Part shown: positions 52,753-61,014 of the stretch, piece by piece
How positions within the stretch are numbered: position 1 is the stretch's first letter
How the letters are laid out: each line of letters starts with the position of its first letter
Origin: Bacillota bacterium
GTDB taxonomy: Bacteria; Bacteroidota; Bacteroidia; Bacteroidales; Bacteroidaceae
NCBI GenBank assembly: GCA_023664625.1
Contig: JAMPFD010000011.1
Coordinates: forward strand, 31,526 to 95,525
Direction: 5' to 3'
DNA: 64,000 nucleotides
Position numbers and translations under genes: made by a program
Notes under the pieces: generated by a model
Told to the model about the DNA's origin: nothing
Databases searched by the model: none
The model's input: only the letters and a program-made list of their open reading frames with translations

Positions 52753-55700
52753 ATGAAACTGAAACATCTGATGCTGACGCTGGCGATGATTGCCGGCTTC
52801 GGTACTACTCGGGCACAGGATACGACTGTCGTACCGAGTACGTGGACACAGGTGAAGTTTAATCCTGATGTCCGCTATTCACAGTGGGTCTTGGAGTCCC
52901 AGCTCGGGAATTTCTACTCCAATGCAACAAAGAGACCTTTCCAGCTCTTTGACGCTGACGGGAATGCTGTGGCAGGCACTGCGTATGATAAAAACACAAA
53001 GTTCGACTACGTCCCCGGACTCGTGGCCAAGGCGACAATCGAGGCGCGTGACCTGTATAAGGATTTTGACTGGTCAAAGCCTTGGTTCTATACCGTCATG
53101 AACTATGGAACCAACTATACCTATACTGATAAGGTCAATGGTCTTGCTGACAGTAAACTGACCCTTGACGACATGAATGCTGCGAAAATGTACTTCGGTA
53201 TAGAGAAGGACCTATTGGCTACAGCTGCCAACAAATCGCTTGTCAATGAGCAGATCGGCAAGGTCATTGAAATAATGAAGCGCTACAACTCCGTATGGGC
53301 AATCAATGGTTCTAAGTCAACAAATACCATTGGTGATGCTGTTGCAGGCGGATGGTTCCATAAACCGGAGTATGTAGATCAGATGTGGGGTGACGGCCTG
53401 TACATGGGTTCAGCACTCCTTGCGCAGATAATTAACTATAAGGGAACGCCTTCCAACGTAACAGATAATGACTGGGATCTCATTACAAAGCAGTTCACTA
53501 TCTCATGGGAGCAGATGTATAACGGAAATAACGGCCTGCTCTATCATGCCTTTACAGCAAATCCTGAATCTGCAAAGGATGCCGGCTGGGCCGGGGTGGA
53601 GGCAGGTACTACCTATCATTCCGCTGCTCATTGGGGACGTGCCTGTGGCTGGTACTTCCTCGCACTTGTTGATGTGCTGGAGCAGATGCAAACTGCAAAT
53701 CTGGAGACTACGGAAAATTATAAGACTCTGAAAGGCTATCTGGGACTCCTCGCCGCAGGTCTCGCAAAGTATCAGGATGAGGCTACAGGATGCTGGTATC
53801 AGGTTTTGGATGAGAAGGACGCTCCTCTTTCCGGCAACTACCTTGAGTCTTCATGCACGGCGATTTTCTCTGCCGCTTATCTGAAAGGCGTACGCATAGG
53901 CGTGCTTGACAAAACCACCTATGAACCGGTCGGCGAGAAGGCTTACGAGGGATGTGTCAATAACTTCATGATGCTTGATGCGGAAGGACAGGCACAGCTC
54001 ATCCGTTGCTGTGCATCAGCCGGACTCGGCGGCACTGCCAAACGTTCCGGCTCACGTGAATACTATATAACCGGTAGTGATGTCACACAGCGCAACACTT
54101 ATACCGAAGGTAAAGTGCTGGGCGGCTTCATACTCGCCGCAACAGAATATGAGCGTCTGCACGAAAAGGTCAATGCCCCGATGCTGTCCGTAGACCTCAA
54201 CCCGTCTTATACCGCAAAGGCCGGCGAGACAGCAACACTTGAGGTGAAAGTCAGCGGTGCGGGATCTTTGGCATATCAGTGGCGCAAGGGCACATGGGAT
54301 TCTTCCACACTCATAGACGGCGCAACCTCTGCCACATACTCTCCTAAAGAGTCCGGGAAATACTTCTGCGAAGTGACTGCCGGTGCCGCTGCAAAGGGCA
54401 TGGCGGCACGTGCTGCGACAACAATACGCTCTTCCGTGGCTGATGTTACGGTGGAAAATTCTGATGCTATAGAGCCGGAAAATCCGGTGGAAAGTACAAA
54501 TTCTATAATATGGCTCTTCGAGGACAGTAATAAGTCTGGAAAGTTTGGCTCAGGAACTTTGGTCACATTTAAAAGCACTGATAAGACATACGACTTGGTA
54601 TATCAAAGTAATAATACGAGTGATAAGCTATCAACTTCCTCGGCAACGATAGATGGTAAATCGTACACGTCAATGCTTTACATGAATGGGGCGACACAAT
54701 CCAATGGTAATCGTACCTTGACATTCCAAACTACTTCTTCAAAAGGACAAATAAAGGTTGTGTACGCAAGCACTGCGTCAGGAACTACAGAATTTAAAGA
54801 CATAACTACCAGTTCTGTGATAGGCAGCATTACTGCTAAAACGAATACTGCTGTCACTTCTGAAGTTCTAACTACTTCCGTGGGGAATAAGATTCAGATA
54901 TCTTTTAAAGCAAAGACTTATGTCTATTCTGTAGAATGGATTCCTGCTGTGAATTCAGATCTTTCCTCTTCTACAGAAACTTCATTTGACGGCTATACAT
55001 TGACAGGCAATACGCTTTCTGTATCCCACAAGGCTGTGGAAGCAGGAACAGACGGCAAGATAACCATCAATAAAGCATCAGGAGCAACTTACACTGTTAC
55101 GAATGCCACTCTTGACGGTAACGTTCTGACATACAAAGTGCCTGCAGCCGGAGAATCGCTGGCGATAACCTTGAAGGTTGTTTCTGAGGATAAGGCCAAT
55201 ACAGCCACATATACTATTAATGTGTCTACAGAAAAAGATGACACTCCTGTCGTTATTCCTGGCGTAACCGGTATAGGTACAATATCGTGGACAAATATGG
55301 CTACTACCGGACACAATGCTGACAGTGATGGAACTGTTGTTCCGGCAACTGTGGCTATGGCGGCAAGCGGTAAAGTCGTTGGTCTTGCCACAAACGCAAC
55401 AGCAGCAATCACAGGAAAAGGCACTTTATATCGGTACAATGGATTTAATGCTGTGGTGAGCACAGACAAATATTTTGAATATTCTTATGACGTAACAGCC
55501 GGGCATACGTTTACTCCTGAGAAAATCACAATCTCATGGGCTCCAAATGGATCTAAGGCCATATCGTTCAAAGTCTATGTCGGAACATCTGCAGATAACC
55601 TGATAGAATTGACAACGTTAACTTGTTCTGCAGACAAAACATATAGCACAGATGAGATTGCATTGGCAGGCAACTATACAATATACCGTCTTGTTCCTTA

Positions 55701-58700
55701 TGGTAAGGATGGTGGTTCAATTATCCTGGATAATGTCGTAATAGCAGGAACTTACACACGTCCTCTTTATACATCTACGGAAACATCCTTTGGCAGTGGA
55801 ACATTGTCAGGAAATGTGCTGTCCGTTGTACATGAGGCTTCTGCTGCAGGACAGAATCAGACAATAGCTGTCACTCCGGCGGAAGGTGCTACATGTGAGG
55901 TCTTGTCAGGTAATGCAACTCTTGATGGCAATACTCTTGTTTATACAGCCCCTGCAGAGGGACAGTCTGCTACAATAACTTTGAAGGTAACGGCGGAGGA
56001 CAAGATGACTACAGCTGAATATCTCATCAATGTTAATACAAAGATTTCAGAAACTTCACTTCAGGTTCTCACGGCTACATTTACTTTGGAAGATATGCAA
56101 AACTTTGGTAATGCCGGAGGCAATAATTCTACCGTAGTTAAGGACGACCTGCAACTCGTGGCTGTAGAGGGAACTGATGGCAGAAGAGTCGAAGGCCAGG
56201 GGGCAAATGACACCAGAGGATCTAAAATCCAGTTAACCGCAGGATTGACAATTACCCCTAACAATGGTGCAAGAATAAGAAAAGTCCGTATTGTCACTGA
56301 CAACAATCACCGTCATCTTACAGCTTCACCCGCTCAGACAGGTGAGGTCGAACAGTATGAGACTACTTATACATATAATTTCAGCAGTGTAGCTGATGCA
56401 ATACAGTTTACAAATGAAGCAACAACAGGAGGAAATATTTATGTAGCCCGTATCATTGTCGAGTATGAAAAGGGTGTCGCAGATGGAAAGAAAACAATGC
56501 GTGCAAGCTTTGACAAAACAGGTATTACATATTATATTAATGATACGGATATAACAGAACCCTCTCTTTCTATCACTGCGGCGACTGGTGATGTTATTCC
56601 GGTGGAATATTGCAATTTGACATACTCTTCTTCAGATGAGAAAGTTGCGAAAGTTGATTCTAAGACTGGTGATTTGGAAATAGTCGGTGTCGGTTCAGCT
56701 GCTATCACTGTCAGTGTGGAGCCTTCTACAGATGTTGAAAGTTATGGTTATGTCGGTACAGAGGCTGTCTATGAGATTACGATAAAGGATTATGATGTCC
56801 CTGTTGTCAATGCACAAGACCTTACAGTTTACAATACTTCCGGTGTGATGCCGCAGCCTGTTATCACGGTTTATGTCATGGACGGAGGCATTCCTTTGGT
56901 TCTTGACACCAAATACTATTCACTGTCCTATACAACTCTGACGGATCCATCTTCTATCATAATGAGTGACAAGATGAAATTCATGCTTGCAGGGGAAGCT
57001 GGCAACTGGAAAATTGGTTCTGCTGAAATGCTTGTGGAGATCATTCCTACAGATGAGGCCATAAAGAAATACCATATCCGTGAGGTACAAGCAGAGTTCA
57101 AAGTGACAGTTGTAGAAACAGGTGGACTGCTTGTTCCGTATTTTGGTGGTGTTAATGATGCACGTATGCAAATTAGCTCGGATGCCAAGAATCCAAATGA
57201 AAGGGACTTCATCACACCGGTTCTTTATGGTGGCGTGGATATAAGCACAGGCTTTACCTTTAAGTATGCTATATCAAGTAGCTCGTCTACAGGAGCACAG
57301 CTAAAAGGCGCAAAGAATGGAGTTCTCGAAGCTAAGACTGGTAATGTTATATTGCAGTCTGGTTCAACAGCCGGTGTTGTAACGCTAACCGTTACGGCTA
57401 CTCCGAATACGGAATACAGTTCACAGTATAAAGAAATTACAAAGTCAATAAAAGTTGAAGTTGGAGAAGCATTAAAGCGCTTGTCAAGTGTTACAATAAC
57501 TCCAACAGAAATAACGGTACCGGTAGGTGCTGTGTTGACAAACTTTAATATAGTCGTAAAAGACGAGAATGGTAATATTATGTCGGAAGATGACTATACA
57601 TTGCAATGGGAGTCTACTGCCCCTGGTACAGCTTCAATAATAGATAGAGCAAAAGGTGGTGTGCAGGCTTTGGCAGCAGGAATAGCAAATATTCAGGTAT
57701 TTGTTAAAAATAATAATTATTCAGACCGAAAGGCAGTGTGTGTAGTTACCGTGGAAGATAATGGTACATTCAAGGTAGATGCTAATACACCTTTCGAGAA
57801 AGGAGCAGAACTGAGAGTTGAAGGTCTCACATTGACTCTTGGTGGTTGGATGTTCCCTAATACTGTCAGTGGCTCGCATGGAACTACGAGTGAGAATCTC
57901 GGCTCTGCTTCTTGGGGAAAGCCAACTACTGAGAATAAGAATCCTCTTGGATTTACCCATAATATATCTATGTCTAGCCAAAAGAATGCACGTCAGGAAT
58001 ATGGCAGCAACTGCCAGCCTATGTCTAATTGCATATATAATGCAAAGATAGAGGAACTGGATTACAAATTGATAGATCCAATGTTTAACGTCCCTTGCTC
58101 AGGCTCTTATTTCGCATTGACTCCTAAGACAAACGGAACAGCTACTGTATATATACATCAGAATGGTGTGTTTGACAGTCAGACTACTTCTGGGAAGACG
58201 GAGTACGTATATCGTCCGCAACGTCGTGTGTTTGTTGTGGATGAGATGGGTAACCTTGTTGTTTCGACTCCAAAAATGGAATATCCTACAATTTGGAATA
58301 TGGGTGGAGATAATGGTACAAAGTTCACGTGTGATGTGTTGTCTGCCGGAACGTCCAATAACCTTTATGACATTGCGAAAGCTTCTGGGGTCGAAGGAAA
58401 TTCTGATAAAGAGAAGACACAAAACTATATTGTAACGCATTTCAAAGGACTTAAGAGTTTCAGTCTGGACAACTTTAAGAATGGAGTCTATGCAAGTCTA
58501 CTTGATCCGAGTTTGACGCATAATCAGGCGCAGGCAACTTATCCAAATGTTGATGCAGCACGAGGCTGGTGTGTATTGGTTGCTGCTCCGGTATCATATA
58601 CATTTGATGTTAAGGCCGGCAAGACATATTACATATATAATTTTGGCTCTAAGATTGGACTTTACGGTTTCACATTCCGTCAGGATGACGTTGTGGTTGA

Positions 58701-59472
58701 TGAAGTGGAATACTCTCAGACGATGGAAAACAGTCCGAAACTGACAGAAGAGAACCATGTCGCCAGTGTTTCTATTGACAGAGAATTTCAAGCAGGTGTA
58801 TGGGCCGCATGCGTATTGCCATTCTCAATGAACCGTCAGCAGGTGAATGCTGTATTTGGTAATGCTTATGACACGAATAATGAGAATGGTACGGAGATTA
58901 TGTATTTTGACCGTGTAGAGGGTTCAACAATCTATTTCGTGCGCCATGCTTACAATACCATAGTTGCCGGAAAACCGTTCTTGATCAGACCGACAAAGGA
59001 TGCTGTTATCTCATCTGAAAATATGGGAGATTATCCATACGTGACAATTGAGGCAGAGGGACAGCCTGCAGAGTGGGGCAGAGACAATGGCTCCGGATAC
59101 TCATGGGTGTCAACCTATAGCCCAACATGTTTCGGATACGGTGATTATTATATCAGCAATACCGGTGGTGTTACGCGTATGATTGCTGAATATGCACAGC
59201 TTAATGGCTTCCGTGGATACCTGAAGGCAAAGACAGAAGGTGCGAAGGCAAAGGCTCTTACCGTGTCTTCAAGCAATAATGTTGATGGGGATGATACTGC
59301 GACAGCTATCGAAGGCCTTGTGATGGACAGTGAAGGAAACCTCCTCGAAGTTCCAGCTTCCGGTGTTGTCTATAGTCTTAGTGGTCAGATTGTGACAGAG
59401 GATGCTAAGCAGCTCTATACTCTTCCTGCCGGAATATATGTCGTCAATGGACGGAAATATGTTGTTAAATAA
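52753..59472 (+). CDS. Giant secreted protein: GH105-like hydrolase domain, Ig-like and repeat domains, C-terminal sorting tail
   Basis: The protein has 2239 residues and a signal peptide (MKLKHLMLTLAMIAGFGTTRA). Residues about 40-455 resemble GH88/GH105 unsaturated glucuronyl/galacturonyl hydrolases: MWGDGLYMGSALLAQIINYK, HWGRACGWYFLALVDVLEQM, LESSCTAIFSAAYLKGVRIG. Then come an Ig-like domain (about 478-575) and beta-sandwich segments. Two related repeats of about 95 residues start near 738 and 1005; they share S-T-E-T-S-F, A-T-L-D-G-N and I-T-L-K-V. A BIG2-like domain lies near 1270-1340, with further beta domains after it. The tail (GIYVVNGRKYVVK) resembles type IX secretion C-terminal domains. 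It probably trims pectin or glycosaminoglycan-derived oligosaccharides at the surface. The enzyme call is good; the very long C-terminal extension is unusual for this family. Confidence 0.8.
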   Translation: MKLKHLMLTLAMIAGFGTTRAQDTTVVPSTWTQVKFNPDVRYSQWVLESQLGNFYSNATKRPFQLFDADGNAVAGTAYDKNTKFDYVPGLVAKATIEARDLYKDFDWSKPWFYTVMNYGTNYTYTDKVNGLADSKLTLDDMNAAKMYFGIEKDLLATAANKSLVNEQIGKVIEIMKRYNSVWAINGSKSTNTIGDAVAGGWFHKPEYVDQMWGDGLYMGSALLAQIINYKGTPSNVTDNDWDLITKQFTISWEQMYNGNNGLLYHAFTANPESAKDAGWAGVEAGTTYHSAAHWGRACGWYFLALVDVLEQMQTANLETTENYKTLKGYLGLLAAGLAKYQDEATGCWYQVLDEKDAPLSGNYLESSCTAIFSAAYLKGVRIGVLDKTTYEPVGEKAYEGCVNNFMMLDAEGQAQLIRCCASAGLGGTAKRSGSREYYITGSDVTQRNTYTEGKVLGGFILAATEYERLHEKVNAPMLSVDLNPSYTAKAGETATLEVKVSGAGSLAYQWRKGTWDSSTLIDGATSATYSPKESGKYFCEVTAGAAAKGMAARAATTIRSSVADVTVENSDAIEPENPVESTNSIIWLFEDSNKSGKFGSGTLVTFKSTDKTYDLVYQSNNTSDKLSTSSATIDGKSYTSMLYMNGATQSNGNRTLTFQTTSSKGQIKVVYASTASGTTEFKDITTSSVIGSITAKTNTAVTSEVLTTSVGNKIQISFKAKTYVYSVEWIPAVNSDLSSSTETSFDGYTLTGNTLSVSHKAVEAGTDGKITINKASGATYTVTNATLDGNVLTYKVPAAGESLAITLKVVSEDKANTATYTINVSTEKDDTPVVIPGVTGIGTISWTNMATTGHNADSDGTVVPATVAMAASGKVVGLATNATAAITGKGTLYRYNGFNAVVSTDKYFEYSYDVTAGHTFTPEKITISWAPNGSKAISFKVYVGTSADNLIELTTLTCSADKTYSTDEIALAGNYTIYRLVPYGKDGGSIILDNVVIAGTYTRPLYTSTETSFGSGTLSGNVLSVVHEASAAGQNQTIAVTPAEGATCEVLSGNATLDGNTLVYTAPAEGQSATITLKVTAEDKMTTAEYLINVNTKISETSLQVLTATFTLEDMQNFGNAGGNNSTVVKDDLQLVAVEGTDGRRVEGQGANDTRGSKIQLTAGLTITPNNGARIRKVRIVTDNNHRHLTASPAQTGEVEQYETTYTYNFSSVADAIQFTNEATTGGNIYVARIIVEYEKGVADGKKTMRASFDKTGITYYINDTDITEPSLSITAATGDVIPVEYCNLTYSSSDEKVAKVDSKTGDLEIVGVGSAAITVSVEPSTDVESYGYVGTEAVYEITIKDYDVPVVNAQDLTVYNTSGVMPQPVITVYVMDGGIPLVLDTKYYSLSYTTLTDPSSIIMSDKMKFMLAGEAGNWKIGSAEMLVEIIPTDEAIKKYHIREVQAEFKVTVVETGGLLVPYFGGVNDARMQISSDAKNPNERDFITPVLYGGVDISTGFTFKYAISSSSSTGAQLKGAKNGVLEAKTGNVILQSGSTAGVVTLTVTATPNTEYSSQYKEITKSIKVEVGEALKRLSSVTITPTEITVPVGAVLTNFNIVVKDENGNIMSEDDYTLQWESTAPGTASIIDRAKGGVQALAAGIANIQVFVKNNNYSDRKAVCVVTVEDNGTFKVDANTPFEKGAELRVEGLTLTLGGWMFPNTVSGSHGTTSENLGSASWGKPTTENKNPLGFTHNISMSSQKNARQEYGSNCQPMSNCIYNAKIEELDYKLIDPMFNVPCSGSYFALTPKTNGTATVYIHQNGVFDSQTTSGKTEYVYRPQRRVFVVDEMGNLVVSTPKMEYPTIWNMGGDNGTKFTCDVLSAGTSNNLYDIAKASGVEGNSDKEKTQNYIVTHFKGLKSFSLDNFKNGVYASLLDPSLTHNQAQATYPNVDAARGWCVLVAAPVSYTFDVKAGKTYYIYNFGSKIGLYGFTFRQDDVVVDEVEYSQTMENSPKLTEENHVASVSIDREFQAGVWAACVLPFSMNRQQVNAVFGNAYDTNNENGTEIMYFDRVEGSTIYFVRHAYNTIVAGKPFLIRPTKDAVISSENMGDYPYVTIEAEGQPAEWGRDNGSGYSWVSTYSPTCFGYGDYYISNTGGVTRMIAEYAQLNGFRGYLKAKTEGAKAKALTVSSSNNVDGDDTATAIEGLVMDSEGNLLEVPASGVVYSLSGQIVTEDAKQLYTLPAGIYVVNGRKYVVK

Positions 59473-59557
59473 ATAATGTGAACTCTATACCGTGAGTAAG
59501 AACATATCTACCCTTGTTCTTTACGGTAAGTATCTTTACGTAAATTAAATGAGAAAT

Positions 59558-59761
59558 ATGAAACAATATACTAAACCGGAAATTATTGTTGAGATAATTG
59601 AAGAAGAATCTCCCCTGTTGGCTCTTAGTAATACAAATACGGAGAACAATACTGGTGGTGAAACTGGAATTGGTGGAAATACTGGTACAGGAAATGGTGA
59701 TAATGTTGGTTCCAAGCCGGGTTTCCCTTGGGAGGATGATTTTGAGTTCTCTTTAGACTGA
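59558..59761 (+). CDS. Small Gly/Asn/Thr-rich peptide gene following the giant protein gene
   Basis: The 67-residue product starts MKQYTKPEIIVEIIEEESPL, then L-A-L-S, followed by a stretch made almost only of N, T, G, E (NTNTENNTGGETGIGGNTGT), and an acidic/aromatic end P-W-E-D-D-F-E-F. It begins 85 bases after the stop of the 2239-residue protein; a frame start three codons earlier exists at 59549. I associate this K-x-Y-x-K-P-E leader type with small uncharacterised Prevotella peptides encoded next to large secreted proteins. The leader/core look recalls peptide precursors, but no modification gene adjoins it. Function unknown. Confidence 0.6.
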   Translation: MKQYTKPEIIVEIIEEESPLLALSNTNTENNTGGETGIGGNTGTGNGDNVGSKPGFPWEDDFEFSLD

Positions 59762-59828
59762 CATTGTCCCTTTAGTATCGTCTGATGCTGTTCCCGGTAC
59801 AGCATCGGCGTGAGGGGGCGGATACATA

Positions 59829-59899
59829 AAATACGGAAAAGCGTCCGATGAAAGGCATACTGTAGTGTTGCTGTCTTCATCGGACGCTTTTCCGTATTT
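59829..59899. terminator. 24-bp perfect inverted repeat (probable terminator)
   Basis: Arms 59829-59852 and 59876-59899 are exact reverse complements (right arm begins TTCATCGGACGC) around a 23-nt loop. It lies about 70 bases after the small peptide gene. A following run of T is weak, so it may be a bidirectional terminator or another structural element. A smaller hairpin GATGCTGT/ACAGCATC lies just before it (about 59785-59810). Confidence 0.5.
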
Positions 59900-59956
59900 G
59901 TTTGTCGTTTATATTGTGTGCAGGAAGGAAGTGTCTCTGCTGTCAGATGGTTAATG

Positions 59957-60099
59957 CGTAGTTTGTGCAAATGCTCCAATCCTGCTATGTTTACATTTTA
60001 AAAAGTGCCAACATTGGCAAGAAATAAAACGTAGTTTGCGTAAACGTCTCAATTGCACTATGTCTACATAAAAACGCGCCAATATTGGCAAAAAGAATA
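59957..60099. repeat. Tandem pair of 73-bp units, each with a GCCAAYATTGGC palindrome
   Basis: Two diverged copies start at 59957 and 60030 (CGTAGTTTGTGCAAATG / CGTAGTTTGCGTAAACG). Each ends with a 12-bp palindrome-like site: GCCAACATTGGC at 60007-60018 and GCCAATATTGGC at 60078-60089. No gene is evident here. Confidence 0.75.
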
Positions 60100-60269
60100 A
60101 TGCAGGTAATGGAAATAAAACGCGACAGGCATCGACAGCAGTCGGAACAGTTCTATTAAGGTAGTGACAGAATTTCGCAGATGTGTCAAGTCCTATCTTA
60201 TGAATGTATTGTCCTATCACTACCTGTTGGAAAATGGTGTGTCGGATGCTCACATTATTCGTGTTGCTC

Positions 60270-60315
60270 CTTCGGCTCCTTACACTAACCGCCTAAAAAA
60301 AAACAGCTGCGTTTT
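60270..60315 (+). repeat. Left arm of an inverted repeat flanking the ATPase-pdxY segment
   Basis: This 46-bp sequence beginning CTTCGGCTCC and containing CACTAACCGCC then a run of A has a near-perfect reverse complement at 63597-63641. Confidence 0.8.
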
Positions 60316-60351
60316 TTTTCTTTGTACAACCTCACTGTACTCAGCACGAAT

Positions 60352-60574
60352 AACCGCGTCAGCGGTTTAATATGGTAGCCGTGAGTAGCACCCACGGTTT
60401 ATTACGGTCAATCTCCTACGACCGATTTATCGGTCGAACAATTTCCGGAGCTTCCGTATCATATTGAATTTCATCTTTATTTTATTCGACCGATAAATCG
60501 GTCGTGTATAGAGCCCTGTTGCATGTTCCGTGGGTTACGACCCACGGCTACCTTATTCAACCGCTGCCGCGGTT
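60352..60574. repeat. Nested mosaic of palindromes
   Basis: Three palindromic units are arranged symmetrically: AACCGC-type (60352-60367 and 60559-60574), GGTAGCCGTG-type with CCCACGG (60374-60397 and, inverted, 60528-60552), and CGACCGATTTATCGGTCG (60419-60436) with CGACCGATAAATCGGTCG (60487-60504). The order is A-B-C ... C'-B'-A'. Any ORF across it is a by-product. Confidence 0.85.
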
Positions 60575-60777
60575 TTTCCTCACAGAGAATACGTTTATTG
60601 CTGATGAGCCGCGGTGCGTCACTATGCAGTATGTCGCAGAGTATCCTCACTGTCATATATGACTGTAATCTATATTCATATCTCCCACATCGTATTGAAC
60701 TATACGCAGACGCATGCGAAGTATTACCCCCTACACCTTTTGTTAGGCAGCCGTTCCAAGCCTCTAAAAAGTTATCT

Positions 60778-60866
60778 TTCCTCTCGGTTTTTACAAAAAA
60801 AGCACTATTATTCCTCTCAGTTTTTACAAGAAAAGCATCGTTATTCCTCTCGGTTTTTACATTTTG
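60778..60866. repeat. 33-bp tandem repeat, about 2.7 units
   Basis: Units start at 60778, 60811 and 60844 with TTCCTCTCGGTTTTTAC; the second has one G-to-A change in this stretch. The period is a multiple of three, which makes the overlapping frame look repetitive, but I do not believe a gene is there. Confidence 0.85.
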
Positions 60867-60900
60867 TGATTATATATTCTTGATTTTCAGAAAATAATAG

Positions 60901-60908
60901 TAACTTTG
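60901..60908 (+). promoter_or_regulatory. Promoter -7 element upstream of repeat copy 4 and the ATPase gene
   Basis: The plus strand reads TAACTTTG, matching TAnnTTTG. It lies nine bases before dispersed repeat copy 4, the same arrangement as at copy 2 before the LysR gene. Confidence 0.55.
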
Positions 60909-60916
60909 CACAAAAC

Positions 60917-60997
60917 AACGTTTTCGTTAAGCCAGATGAGCAGCACGAAACTTGTTTCAGTTCTGCCATGGCGAGAAAAGGTAGAATGAAATTCAAT
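60917..60997 (+). repeat. Dispersed hairpin repeat, copy 4 (5' leader of the ATPase gene)
   Basis: This plus-strand copy starts AACGTTTTCGTTAAGCC, has a hairpin GCAGcACgAAAC...GTTTCAGTTCTGC, then ATGGCGAGAAAAGG. The internal ATG opens a 22-codon frame that overlaps the ATPase start in another frame, so it could act as an upstream ORF. Confidence 0.75.
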
Positions 60998-61014
60998 GTT
61001 AAATTAATAGTACA

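Noticed and set aside
59951-60253. A 100-codon minus-strand frame
   Set aside because: It covers the tandem 73-bp units and shows no domain; probably chance.
60523-60897. A 124-codon plus-strand frame
   Set aside because: It runs across the palindrome mosaic and the 33-bp tandem repeats; its apparent repeats come from the DNA repeats and it has no family features.
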